NCBI GenBank assembly: GCA_028565635.1
Contig: JAOXYB010035839.1
Span: 1-48,667 of the forward strand
DNA from: Phoronis ovalis
Lineage: Eukaryota; Phoronida; Phoronidae
DNA: 48,667 nucleotides
Direction: 5' to 3'
Position numbers and translations under genes: made by a program. Positions 38,679-48,667 of this stretch are shown in pieces. Numbering within the stretch: position 1 is the first letter of the stretch; each line of letters opens with the position of its first letter. A model generated the notes under the pieces. It searched no databases. It saw only the letters and a list, made by a program, of their open reading frames with translations, and was not told the origin of the DNA.

Positions 38679-40253
38679 ATGGAGATCTTCAGGATATTCA
38701 TGTTGTTTTTACTATGTACAATATTTGATGAGCTAAATGGTGCAAAGATTTTACTGTATCCATACGGAAACTGTCGAAATTCACATTTACTACATATGGA
38801 AAGACTTGGCTCGTTGCTTGCACAAAATGGACATCAGGTGACAATGCTTATTGATAAAAAATATAAAGAACCAATGGGAGATTTAGATATAACTCAAATC
38901 TCGCTTCTTCAATTTGAAGCACCAAAAAATGTTCCAGTAACGTGCGACTACAATGGGATCCATAAAATATTAAAAACACCAATGTATGAACTAATAGGTA
39001 CATTTATGAATGCTGCACACAGCTATTGTGAATCTTTACTAGCAGATGACTACTTACTTTCAGAGTTAAAAAGCGAAAGGTTCGATTTGTTTCTGTACGA
39101 TTACATGGACCTGTGTGGACCGATATTATCAACATATTTAGATATACCAACCATACAGTTTTTAAGTCAAGGTCTAGGAGGTTTAGCAGACATGGATGGG
39201 CCATCACCATTGTCATATCTACCTTCTGTAATTAGTGACTATACTGATCATATGAATCTGTTCCAGAGAACAGTTAATACAGTGTCACAGTTATTTATGC
39301 GTATGATGTTTGAATGGACAGTATATCCAAAATTTCAAGCACTTCGAGTAAAATACAACATCAATTCAAGCATAACTTTCCAAGAATCAATATCCACTTA
39401 TTCCTTACGCTTTGTTTTCGCCGATTTTGCTCTGGATTATCCAAGACCGACAATGCCTGATTTGGTATTTATTGGAAGCTATTTTGCAAAATCTGATAAG
39501 CCATTAACAAAAGAACTGAGTGAGTATATGGATGATGCAGAAGACTATGGAGTGATAGTATTCAGTTTAGGATCATTCGCCAAACAATATACATTAGAAT
39601 GGGGAAACATGTTTGCCAAAGCATTGGCAAAATTACCACAGAAAGTAATTTGGCGTTATAATGGTCCTATACCAGACGAGTTGGGAAACAACACAAAACT
39701 ACTCAAATGGTTGCCACAAACAGCACTGTTAGCACATCCCAACACAAAACTTTTTATAACTCATAGTGGACTGGGTGGAAGTTATGAAGCAGCCTTGCAT
39801 GGAACCCCTGTGGTGGCAATACCATTGTTTGCTGACCAGCACCATCAGGCTAGCAAACTTACAAATCATGCACAAATGGGAGTACAGGTTGACATTCGAA
39901 GCCTTACAACAGAAAAGTTTTATCATGCTATAAGAACTGTAGTAGATGATCCGAAATACAGTCAAAATGCAAAAGAAATAGCACAAAGATTTTATGACCA
40001 ACCTGTGAACACAAAAGACAATATATTATTTTGGGTAAATTATGTTTTGAAACATAATGGCGCTTACCACTTAAAACCTCAAGGATATTTCATGCCATGG
40101 TACCAGTACTATTGCATTGATGTTTTAGTTGTTGTGACAACATTTTTGATTTGTGTGTTTTTATGTGTAAAATATTTTGTCAAAGCAGCCTGGACATATA
40201 TGACTAGCTTTACAATTACCAATGTACATATTACATTAAAAAAAGAGCAATGA
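38679..40253 (+). CDS. UDP-glucuronosyltransferase (UGT family, GT1), intronless, complete
   Basis: 524 residues, the usual UGT length. ATG 38679 is chosen because it starts a good signal peptide (MEIFRIFMLFLLCTIF, cleavage near residue 21); the frame is open 15 codons further up but without an ATG. UGTs move a sugar from a UDP-sugar to lipophilic acceptors in the ER lumen. The N-terminal part has NSHLLHMERLGSLLAQNGH with the likely catalytic H36, and FDLFLYDYMDLCG with the likely partner D141. The C-terminal part has VIVFSLGS (292-299), KWLPQ (343-347) and the UGT signature at 359-387, beginning FITHSG and ending PLFADQ. The usual HGG is HSG here. A membrane segment lies at about 482-501, and the protein ends KKEQ, a KKXX ER-retrieval signal. 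No intron is seen. Sugar donor and acceptor cannot be told from the sequence. Confidence 0.95.
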   Translation: MEIFRIFMLFLLCTIFDELNGAKILLYPYGNCRNSHLLHMERLGSLLAQNGHQVTMLIDKKYKEPMGDLDITQISLLQFEAPKNVPVTCDYNGIHKILKTPMYELIGTFMNAAHSYCESLLADDYLLSELKSERFDLFLYDYMDLCGPILSTYLDIPTIQFLSQGLGGLADMDGPSPLSYLPSVISDYTDHMNLFQRTVNTVSQLFMRMMFEWTVYPKFQALRVKYNINSSITFQESISTYSLRFVFADFALDYPRPTMPDLVFIGSYFAKSDKPLTKELSEYMDDAEDYGVIVFSLGSFAKQYTLEWGNMFAKALAKLPQKVIWRYNGPIPDELGNNTKLLKWLPQTALLAHPNTKLFITHSGLGGSYEAALHGTPVVAIPLFADQHHQASKLTNHAQMGVQVDIRSLTTEKFYHAIRTVVDDPKYSQNAKEIAQRFYDQPVNTKDNILFWVNYVLKHNGAYHLKPQGYFMPWYQYYCIDVLVVVTTFLICVFLCVKYFVKAAWTYMTSFTITNVHITLKKEQ

Positions 40254-40646
40254 ATGGGCTTTGGGTACATAAAAACTGCAAATACAGGGTCCTGGTAACT
40301 TATGAACATTATTATTTGATCACAACATATATAAAGATATTAATTCTTGTAGGCATATTTGTACATTGAACTTCAAATCTTAAGAAATATTTAATATATT
40401 TTTTTTATTTATTAAAGCAGGAACTTACAACTTTAAAGAAATGCCTAAATTTAACCACAAAAAATGCACATTTAAGTAATATAAATGCATTTTAGTGGTA
40501 TTCAGTTTTTACATTCAGAAAACATGTTTAGGAGTTTTCACATTTGTCATAATTTTATCTAGTGTAATCTGAGACTAGTCAGTGTACTGCAAATATTAAC
40601 ATGTTTGTACATAGTTATTCAAATGTAAATATGTGTATTTTTAAGA

Positions 40647-40669
40647 AATAAACGGGGAATTTGAATAAA
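40647..40669 (+). terminator. Poly(A) signals of the UGT gene
   Basis: AATAAA at 40647-40652 and again at 40664-40669, about 400 nt after the stop. No earlier AATAAA is seen after the stop. Confidence 0.55.
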
Positions 40670-40689
40670 TTTATGTTTATCTTTTTTTT

Positions 40690-42180
40690 TTGAAAGACAG
40701 ACTGGAGAGAATAGAATTTTCTAGTTTGTGCCTTGCCAGATGAGGATTCTAGAATGTTTCTTTAAAATGTTCTGTGGCAGATTAAGACGATTACGACATT
40801 ACAGATAGCTCTGACAAATAAAGTGAAGCAGTTGACCTATTTTCATGCTTGAACCAATCAGTGCAAATGAATCCATGTATTCATATTTGTCAATCACAAA
40901 AGATCAACAAGGATCAATGCTTCTTGCAAGTTCTGCAAAATAATGAATAATAATGAAGCAGATTGTACTGTGCGGGTGACTAGTATCACAAGAGCCTCGT
41001 CACCTAGGTAGTTTGTACCAGAAAACAGATAACGAACCACCAACAACAACATTTCCTTATCTATCTTTATCACAGTGTTACTTAACTACTGACTAATAGC
41101 AAATACATGTAATTAAAGGCGTTATGTAAATAAAGTAAAAGGTGTGCTTAATCTCATTAGTTACCTATATTTTATATAATGCAGTCCGATGAACTGATTA
41201 AAGGAATGTATAGTTTTGCTTTCTTTGCCTATCTTTTTTATCACACTACTACTTGCTGACTAATATCAGTTAACATGTATTTGGAGATACAATGCAGATA
41301 AAAAGAAAGATATTTATTTAAGGATTATGCAACTCTGATAATTTTTTTTTTGTTCTCCTTTTATGTATCACACTAATTGCTACTTACATTCTATAAATAA
41401 TAATATAATTACATGCATTTGAAAACATGGTTAAAGGGGATTGAACTTAATCTGGTTAGCAGACCGCTGTGTGTACAATGCCACCTATGGGAACAAATTA
41501 AAAAAAATATGAGAAATGATTGTGCACATGCAGGAAAGTGACTATAAAAAATAGATCAAAATCAACTGAAAAGGAAAGGAAAGGGACTATAGATAAGTTT
41601 TTTCAACTGATTAGAACACAATTTTAATTTAATACTGATCCCAGTAAGTAGAGTGCCTATAAAACAAGTTGACAGTAAAAAACGAAGTGTACCATCCTGC
41701 ACTTTGCATCACTTTGTTTTTTCAGATGTACATTTTGCATTTTTTATCAACGCCATCTTGTTGAAAACCCAGTTCCTTACCATTTCTTATACCAGAACAA
41801 TGGATGATTGATATTACTAATGCTTATTTGACTGAATGTCTGTAATCTTTGACAAAAATAAGAAAATTCAAACAGCTTCTTTATTCAGACAAGTGCATGT
41901 GAATTTGAATGTCATCACAAACGGCACTATAGCTTCTCTTAGAAAGCAAATATTAAAGAATGTACTCTTTGAATTTTCTTTTTTTTTGATGTAAGGAATA
42001 TTTGTGCAGTAGATGTGTACAACTGTCAGTTTAAAGGCTCGAAGCATCCAAACGTTGGTTATCGAAAGTGAGGCTAAGCAGTATTTGCGGTAATAGAGCT
42101 TACACAAGTTTTTCACCTTGACCGATTTGTGTGACAGGCAGTCAGTTATTAAGAACAAATACTGATTCATGTTCAAGTGC
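40690..42180. other. No recognised gene
   Basis: AT-rich. A 140-codon minus-strand open frame (41868-42290) resembles no family and runs into tandem repeats. On the plus strand an exon-like stretch lies at 41889-41990 (see findings). Confidence 0.4.
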
Positions 42181-42181
42181 A

Positions 42182-42320
42182 GGTACTCTTGTCTACAAAT
42201 CATCAATAGACATAATATACTCCCCCAATGGTACCCTTGTCTACAAATTATCAATACACATGACAAACAGTTACTGTTCCATTCACACATGACAAACAGT
42301 TACTGCTCCATTCACACATC
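42182..42320 (+). repeat. Two adjacent tandem duplications (48 bp and 29 bp periods)
   Basis: GGTAC(T/C)CTTGTCTACAAAT recurs at 42182 and 42230. CACATGACAAACAGTTACTG recurs at 42257 and 42286, with a partial third start at 42315. Confidence 0.8.
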
Positions 42321-42595
42321 ATGAAAAGGTTCCTGCAGATTGTGTGCACACCACAATCACCATCTTCATCTTCATAAAACTAGGTTTCTTACTATAGTCC
42401 CTGACAGTATGTAGATTTTTTTATTGATTCGATTAGCCAAAAAGTAATCTTAGAAACAGCACAAAGAAACTGTACAACACAGTCAAAAAAAAATTAAAGG
42501 CAAAGACTAGATTGTTTTTAATAAAATGTTAGGACAATTTTAATCAAAGCAGCCTATTACTAGGGTAAATAAAAGCAAGTTTATATTATAGTTAA

Positions 42596-42625
42596 CTGAA
42601 CCTCACTGAACCTCACTGAACCTCA
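42596..42625 (+). repeat. 10-bp tandem repeat, three copies
   Basis: CTGAACCTCA three times in a row. Confidence 0.85.
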
Positions 42626-44584
42626 TGATATTTTATTAAATACTATTATTATTTTCATTAACTCTTTGCTATTTTCATCAAAACTTTTCAAATTGGTAAA
42701 GTTATGAAAAACTTAAAAGATGTAATATTTATTTTTGTAATGTTTGCACTAATTCGCCACAAATGATTGAGATAACATCAGTCAGTCAATGAAACAGCAG
42801 ATCTGTCACCTGTCAATATCCACTAAGTAAACAGCAAACAGTGTTAAACAATGGATACAGGTGACAAAAATGTAATAATGTTTAAAGTGGGTTAGCAATA
42901 TAAATGTAAATAAGTCTGTAAAGATGACGACCTACAAGTACTGCTATTTAGACGCTATTTTCTACCAAATAAACAAGATACTATATTTATCTAAATAGAG
43001 GTCCTTTCTTGAATACAAGCCCCCCCCAAATTAGTACCTACTCCTGGAGATATTATTAACAATTAGCAGGCATCTTTTAATAGATGCCCTCTCCTTCAGT
43101 ATTTAGCAAATTAATAAGCACATCTTTAGTCTATTTAGCCTTCATTTCATATATAAAATTAACCTAATGAAAACAGAAACCACCATGAAAACAAGTTCTC
43201 TTAAAGTAATAATCAGATAACCAAGGTAAATTAAACAGATTGACATTTTACTCAAATTTTGACAGACTTTGATAACTGTCGTGGGTGAGGTGAGTTTTGT
43301 AATAGTTCCTAAAGGACAACTCTCAAAAGTATAATTGACACTTACAATTAACAAATATAATTTCTTGACACATATCAAATATAGAATTCAAATAAATACT
43401 ATTTGATTAAGGTCTGTAGTCAAAACAGACGGGAGTATTTGTATTATGCTGGGGTGGGCCAAGATGTACTTTTTATCTTAAAAGAAATAAAAAAATTGTG
43501 TAAAAGGAAAAACACACATTCAATGTTTAAAATAGTTTACCCTATTTTTTTTGTCAATATTGAATATTAAGTATTAATAATATAGTAACATAATAGAGCA
43601 GTTTATTAATGTTACATTATAGTTTACTGATGTGGCACAGAATGTTACACTGCAGTTGTCAGAGTGCAGAACTTGATATCTTAGAATATGCTATAGCCAT
43701 TGTGTGCTAGTTGCAAACAAACGTGTGTGTGCGTGTTTGTGTGCGTGTTTATGTATGTGTGAGTGTGTGCATGTGACTGATATTCATGGTATTTTGCATA
43801 AAAATATCATTATTTTGCAAAGAATAAAAAATACTATACAAACATTAAAAAGAACTTCGTCCCAGATAGAGGATATATGTCGCCTACAAATATTCAACAA
43901 AAACAGCACATAGCTATGTAACAATGTAGTAAATTGGGGAGAACCACATATTTTGACATGAGAATTACCTCTGGAATATTAAGATACCATGTTTATTTTC
44001 TGTGAATCTACAAACTTTGCTTACTAATATCACTGTTGTAAATGATTGCACAAAATGCTTGATACAACTCATGTAAAGTTGTCTGAAGTTGTGGTATATA
44101 ATGTTTCTAGTAAAATTAAGATAACCTGATTGTTTTAAATAGAGTTATTAATTAATCATCCTTACAAAAGGCTATCTTACTAATAAATATAAATAATACT
44201 GTTGACTTTTACAGAATTTCCAAACAATTGAAAATTGTGTTATCTTTCATACATATGCGTGCAATAAATCATATCAGCCCATCTGCATATTATACTAAAT
44301 ATGACACTCGTTGCGAAAAAAAAATGTACAGTGATTATTTCAACTACTACCTTATTACTCTTTAAAAAATATTAAACTCACAATACTATAAATCTAATGA
44401 AAGAATTTCCTAAGTCTCATTGGTTTATTAATACTACGTAACCTTTTATATGACTCTAGTAATATGAAAGTCCACATGGTTTATACATGTTAATTTTTCT
44501 GATTTTTATTGCAGTCATGTTTAGATTATTTTAGAAATATAATTAAAAGATTACACCAATTTCACTGGGCATAAAATAAGATGA
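42626..44584. other. No recognised gene; contains a TG-rich microsatellite
   Basis: AT-rich sequence. A GTGTG/GCGTGTTT microsatellite lies at about 43721-43774. Nothing coding is recognised. Confidence 0.4.
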
Positions 44585-44760
44585 TATCTAATAAAATAGA
44601 CGGTATCTAACAAAATAGATGGTATCTAACAAAATAGACGGTATCTAATCTAATAAAATAGACGGTATCTAATAAAATAGATGGTATCTAACAAAATAGA
44701 TGGTATCTAACAAAATAGATGGTATCTAACAAAATATACGTTATCTAATAAAATATACGG
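44585..44760 (+). repeat. 19-bp minisatellite, nine copies
   Basis: Unit TATCTAA(T/C)AAAATAGA(C/T)GG. Copy four has a 5-bp partial duplication (TATCTAATCTAAT...). The last two copies drift to ATATACG. The C/T variants alternate, which suggests unit exchange. Confidence 0.9.
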
Positions 44761-45747
44761 TAAGTAAAACAACTTAAATCTTTGCCTAAGAAAGTATTAT
44801 ATAATTTATTCAATTTAAAAAAGATGGCAGTTATACTTTAAAATTCACCTATATTAGCTACTAAAAGTACAAGGTCATTTTTCAGTCTTGTTATTAATTT
44901 TTCTTTTCTATGAAAATAACCTTGAACTGGCTGGTAATCATGGAATAAAATGTACTGGGGAATCCATAATAATAGCTAAAACTAACTTTTTGTTTTTGGT
45001 GCAAAACAATTAAACCACAATTATTTACAACTGACAAAAAGATACAGACATAATTAGAATTCTTGTGTTGTCTTTAGGCTATTGTTTTCAAATTTCAGGT
45101 CACCTAATTATATTATGTCCTAAATTCAAATTTTCTCCTAATCATACAGTTCTTTACACTGAGGTTTATCTTTCCTGTTTGGTTAGACAGTAGGTGAATA
45201 ATCTAAGTAATGCAGTAAAAAAAAATACTTAATCAAAATAATTCAAGCAATAATCCACTATTAAGGTCATGGTCCAAAACTTTTTTGAATTATACTTTAT
45301 ATGTGCACTTTTACAAGCAGCATAAGAGTCCAAATTTTATTAGAAATTAAATAAGTTCATTGAATTGATGAGGTCATAACATTTACTCAGCATTATTATT
45401 ATGGAAAATTTTATTACCAGTTCCTTCATAAAATTTATGTTGGCTACTACTAGAAAAACTTATAAATAAATACTGCATTGTGTATACCTTAGTTACGTTC
45501 AAACTATGTAATCAAAGTATGTTACAGAATCAAGAACCTGGCTTTGTTATTTAAATTAGACTGACGGTAATTAGAAAACTTTAATCAAAAATGTGTTGCT
45601 GTAATCAAGATATTATAATAGTTTTGTACTTCAAACATGTTCTAATTATAAACAGAATGGTTACTGTAGCAAATCTCATCTGGTAAACAACAAAGGTTAT
45701 TACCCTGTTATTGTTAACTGCAAATAAATAAACATAAGAAAAAAACT

Positions 45748-46060
45748 TAAGGTGGCTAGAGCACAACTTTTACACACTTCATACTTAGATATTTAAATGA
45801 AAAGATAAACTAATAATGTAAACATTTTTGGAAATTTTGACATGAAGTTTATGAACACTAACCTTGGTTATCTTTTACATGTTATATTATCAGGAAGAGG
45901 GACATTTTGGGTAAAAACTCACTAAACTTGAATTTTAAGTTCAGCACCCCGCAAATATAAATCTTAAACATGGCTAACTATCTTTAAAAAGATCTCCGAA
46001 AACTGTTTCTATAAAAAAAATATTTTGGTAGAAATTTGACAACAAATCTACTGGCTTATG
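45748..46060 (+). repeat. Diverged relative of the TAAGGTGG element at 4739-5265
   Basis: Starts TTAAGGTGGCTAG, then ACTTTTACACACTTCATACTT and AAATGAAAAGATAAACTAATA in the same order as the FBXL4 intron element. No matching right end (CCACCTTA) is seen, so it is truncated or decayed. Confidence 0.45.
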
Positions 46061-48268
46061 CGTGGGGTCGCAATTGCTAATGTCGAGATAAATGTCCAGT
46101 TGTGCAAGAGTCTTTATGAACTTGTGCTATTCATGTAAGTTTTATATACATATGATTACAATTTGGTAGCATGACACTGACTGTGCAGCATTCTAAAATA
46201 TATACCAAATAAAATCACATGATTTTTACAGATGACAAGGTTAATAACTGGTGGTTTCGTTTGCTTTCAAACTTATTTCATGGCAAATATGGCATTGCGT
46301 ACTTGACTTTTCATTTCTGGAAAAGTTACCTTGATAATGTTTAGAAAGGCAGGATTGGCGCCAGAAAACAATTAAAAAAGTACTTTCTGCGACAGCAAGA
46401 CATCATCACATACGTTAACCGAATTTCTCATCCGAATCATTTCACAACCTAAGTGCTCAAAGTATGTACCCTTCGAATAATCAAATAGAAAACATGTTCC
46501 AGCTCATGAACCAGACCATATAACTGGCATAAAACTTAGTTCTGGTCGATATAATGACCTAATTGGACGCCAGTCCCTAGTAAGAAAAGGTGTGGAATGT
46601 ACCAAAGTAAAATACCAAAAAGCAATTCCCTCAATGAAGGTGTGGTGATGATGTACAAAAAATAAGGGTAAAAGAAGGACGCATTAGCTTAATCATTCTA
46701 GCACTTTTTAACATTGACTAAAGAATGTTTAATGATATGTAAATTAAAACTTCACAAATGCATATGACCTTTTATACACATCATATTTATACAGCTTTGA
46801 GAGCACACAGAATACCTTTTTTTGCATTTTACTGCATAGCGATGCCTCAGATATATTCTGCTACATGCTAAAGTAATACTGTAGTATCTTAATTTTGGTA
46901 AAAATTAATAATGCTATTAAAAATAGTTGTGTGATTAAAATCTTTATACAGTTTCAAATTCATAACAATACATGCCAGTTGAAAAAAAGTTTCAAGGCAT
47001 GACATTTCGACTTTTTGATGTACGAATATGACGAATACATTTCTAAACATAATTATCAGAACAGAACTTTTCAATGAGATTTGAGGGGGATTAATTTGTG
47101 GTTTTCTTTATGAAGCAGCAGTTATATGATGAGACAAATGTATTATAACTTCATTTTATTATTATGTAGTCTCCAATTTTACAGCATTTTTATGATTGTC
47201 TACAATTACTTTTTCAAATAGTATGTCATGTGAAATATGCTGTAATTTGAGTAATGCCAAACCAAATTATTTTTGCGACAAAGCACTGACTGCGATAAAA
47301 TAATGTCCATTATATATACACATACATCTATGTACAAAGTTAAAATAAACATGTACTCAAATAAAAGTACAATGGTACTTTATATGGTTGTGAATCTGGT
47401 AATAATGTAATAAATTTAAATTTGTATGAAAAGTTTTTACAACATGCATCCAGAAACGATTTAAGAAAAAAATTAAGTATTGAACGGTAGTAAAATAAAA
47501 TTTGGTGTACAGCATATTTACAGAGTGACAAGTAATACACAAGACAAAATGGATGTTCAGCCAATGTTATATCTGTTCCCTATTATCTGTGAATAAGAAA
47601 CATTACTGGCAAGATAACAAATAATGATGTGATCACATTAACTTTTCAATGGAGGTCTATTTATTTTGTGTCACTCTGTATCAATGTTTGTCCTACCTTC
47701 TGTTATATTATTTTATCATTTCCCTGTAAACTTAATACTGCAAACTATATTTGAATAAATTTAATGTTCTGGTCTAGACTCCTTTATGTCTTTACATTCC
47801 TCATAACATTGTAATAACACTTTATGATTCTTTCTGCTTACTTCTGACAAATTTCATTAAAATTAAAAAGGAATGTTTTAACAGGATAATCTAATCTAAA
47901 GTGTGAAAAGCATTTCTGAATACATGACTGTTTGGACAGCTTAAGATAATTTAGAGTTGTTTACAAATCCTATAAAGTTATACATATTTTCAATTTTAAA
48001 TGTTTTAAATCAAAAGACTAAACTTTCTTTTAAATCTGAAGAATATTAGCACTAGAAATAAAATTTGATTTGTTAAGTTTTTTGTCGACAAAGCTATTTA
48101 GTATTTATTTGGTTTCTCGATTCATTTTACATCATTTCAAATCCATAATTCTGTTGATGCAAATGGAATTAGTATTTAGTACCTAATGGAAACTTTACAC
48201 AACACAAAAATACATAATAGGAGATAATCATCAAAATTATTTGAACCTGTGCTGCCATCTAGCATGCA
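46061..48268. other. No recognised gene
   Basis: AT-rich sequence with only short open frames. Confidence 0.4.
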
Positions 48269-48401
48269 AAAAGATCCAGAGCCTCCCTCTCTGTCAACTC
48301 CACACATTGCCTGTGATGGAGTCAAAAGATCCAGAGCCTCCCTCTCTGTCAACTCCACACATTGCCAGTGATGGAGTCCACACATTGCCTGTGATGGAGT
48401 C
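48269..48401 (+). repeat. 55-bp tandem duplication plus 23-bp partial third copy
   Basis: The unit starts AAAAGATCCAGAGCCTCCCT and ends TGTGATGGAGTC (48269-48323, 48324-48378). A truncated copy, CACACATTGCCTGTGATGGA-GTC, follows at 48379-48401. Copies differ by a single base (CCTGTG/CCAGTG). GC content is well above the surroundings. Confidence 0.9.
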
Positions 48402-48667
48402 AAAAGCTCTCTGGAGTACCTTTTAATTAATATGCTCAATAAGTGGCTTAAATAATTGTGATAATTTCTGTTATTTATTTTATGATTAGTATGTCTTTTC
48501 CACGCATTTGTGATCCCAGAAATTAATGAGAAGAACTAGTTAATTATTAAAGACAAGAGGTCTGCGGGTGCAGACAGATGCCCATCATATATATGATGTA
48601 GTTTCTGTAGTTGTAAAGCCATCTTTGTATGTATAAGAGTTGTAAGGTTGATAATAGAGGGAAAATC
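48402..48667. other. No recognised gene
   Basis: AT-rich sequence to the end of the window. Confidence 0.4.

Noticed and set aside
41868-42290. 140-codon minus-strand open frame
   Set aside because: Cysteine- and leucine-rich translation of AT-rich and tandem-repeat DNA; no motif or family resemblance.
44585-44760. CRISPR-like array
   Set aside because: Units are contiguous 19-mers without unique spacers, in animal DNA.

Overview
This is an AT-rich stretch of nuclear DNA from an animal. It has spliced genes with canonical GT-AG introns, metazoan protein families, and introns full of short inverted-repeat elements (MITE-like) and minisatellites. No bacterial, organellar or viral genes are visible. 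An invertebrate, perhaps a mollusc or another lophotrochozoan, is my inference; nothing in the sequence proves the phylum.

Layout. (1) 508-8656, plus strand: the last ten coding exons of an FBXL4 orthologue (F-box and leucine-rich-repeat protein 4). The upstream half lies left of the window. Its introns hold several inverted-repeat elements, including a TTAA-flanked piggyBac-like element inside a larger foldback element. (2) 9242-9593: a MITE between two tail-to-tail genes. (3) 9643-13974, minus strand: the last six coding exons of a CCDC93 orthologue (Commander/CCC endosomal complex). One of its introns appears to use a GC donor. The exons for the first ~370 residues were not found with confidence. 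(4) 13975-38500: about 24.5 kb with no recognisable complete gene. It holds repeats, a 71-bp near-perfect hairpin, minisatellites and a few short exon-like stretches of unknown identity. (5) 38679-40253, plus strand: an intronless, apparently complete UDP-glucuronosyltransferase with a signal peptide, the UGT signature, a C-terminal membrane segment and a KKXX tail. (6) 40254-48667: no recognised gene, but several short tandem arrays.

The three genes are not an operon and have unrelated cell roles: an SCF-type ubiquitin-ligase receptor linked to mitochondria, endosomal cargo recycling, and ER conjugation of lipophilic compounds. I found no convincing new multi-gene system. The most unusual signals are the long perfect hairpin at 18183-18253, a repeat family with GGGTACT-type ends and internal GGATC-type repeats (four copies), a 45-bp tandem duplication across the FBXL4 stop codon, and CCDC93 poly(A) signals that lie inside a MITE.
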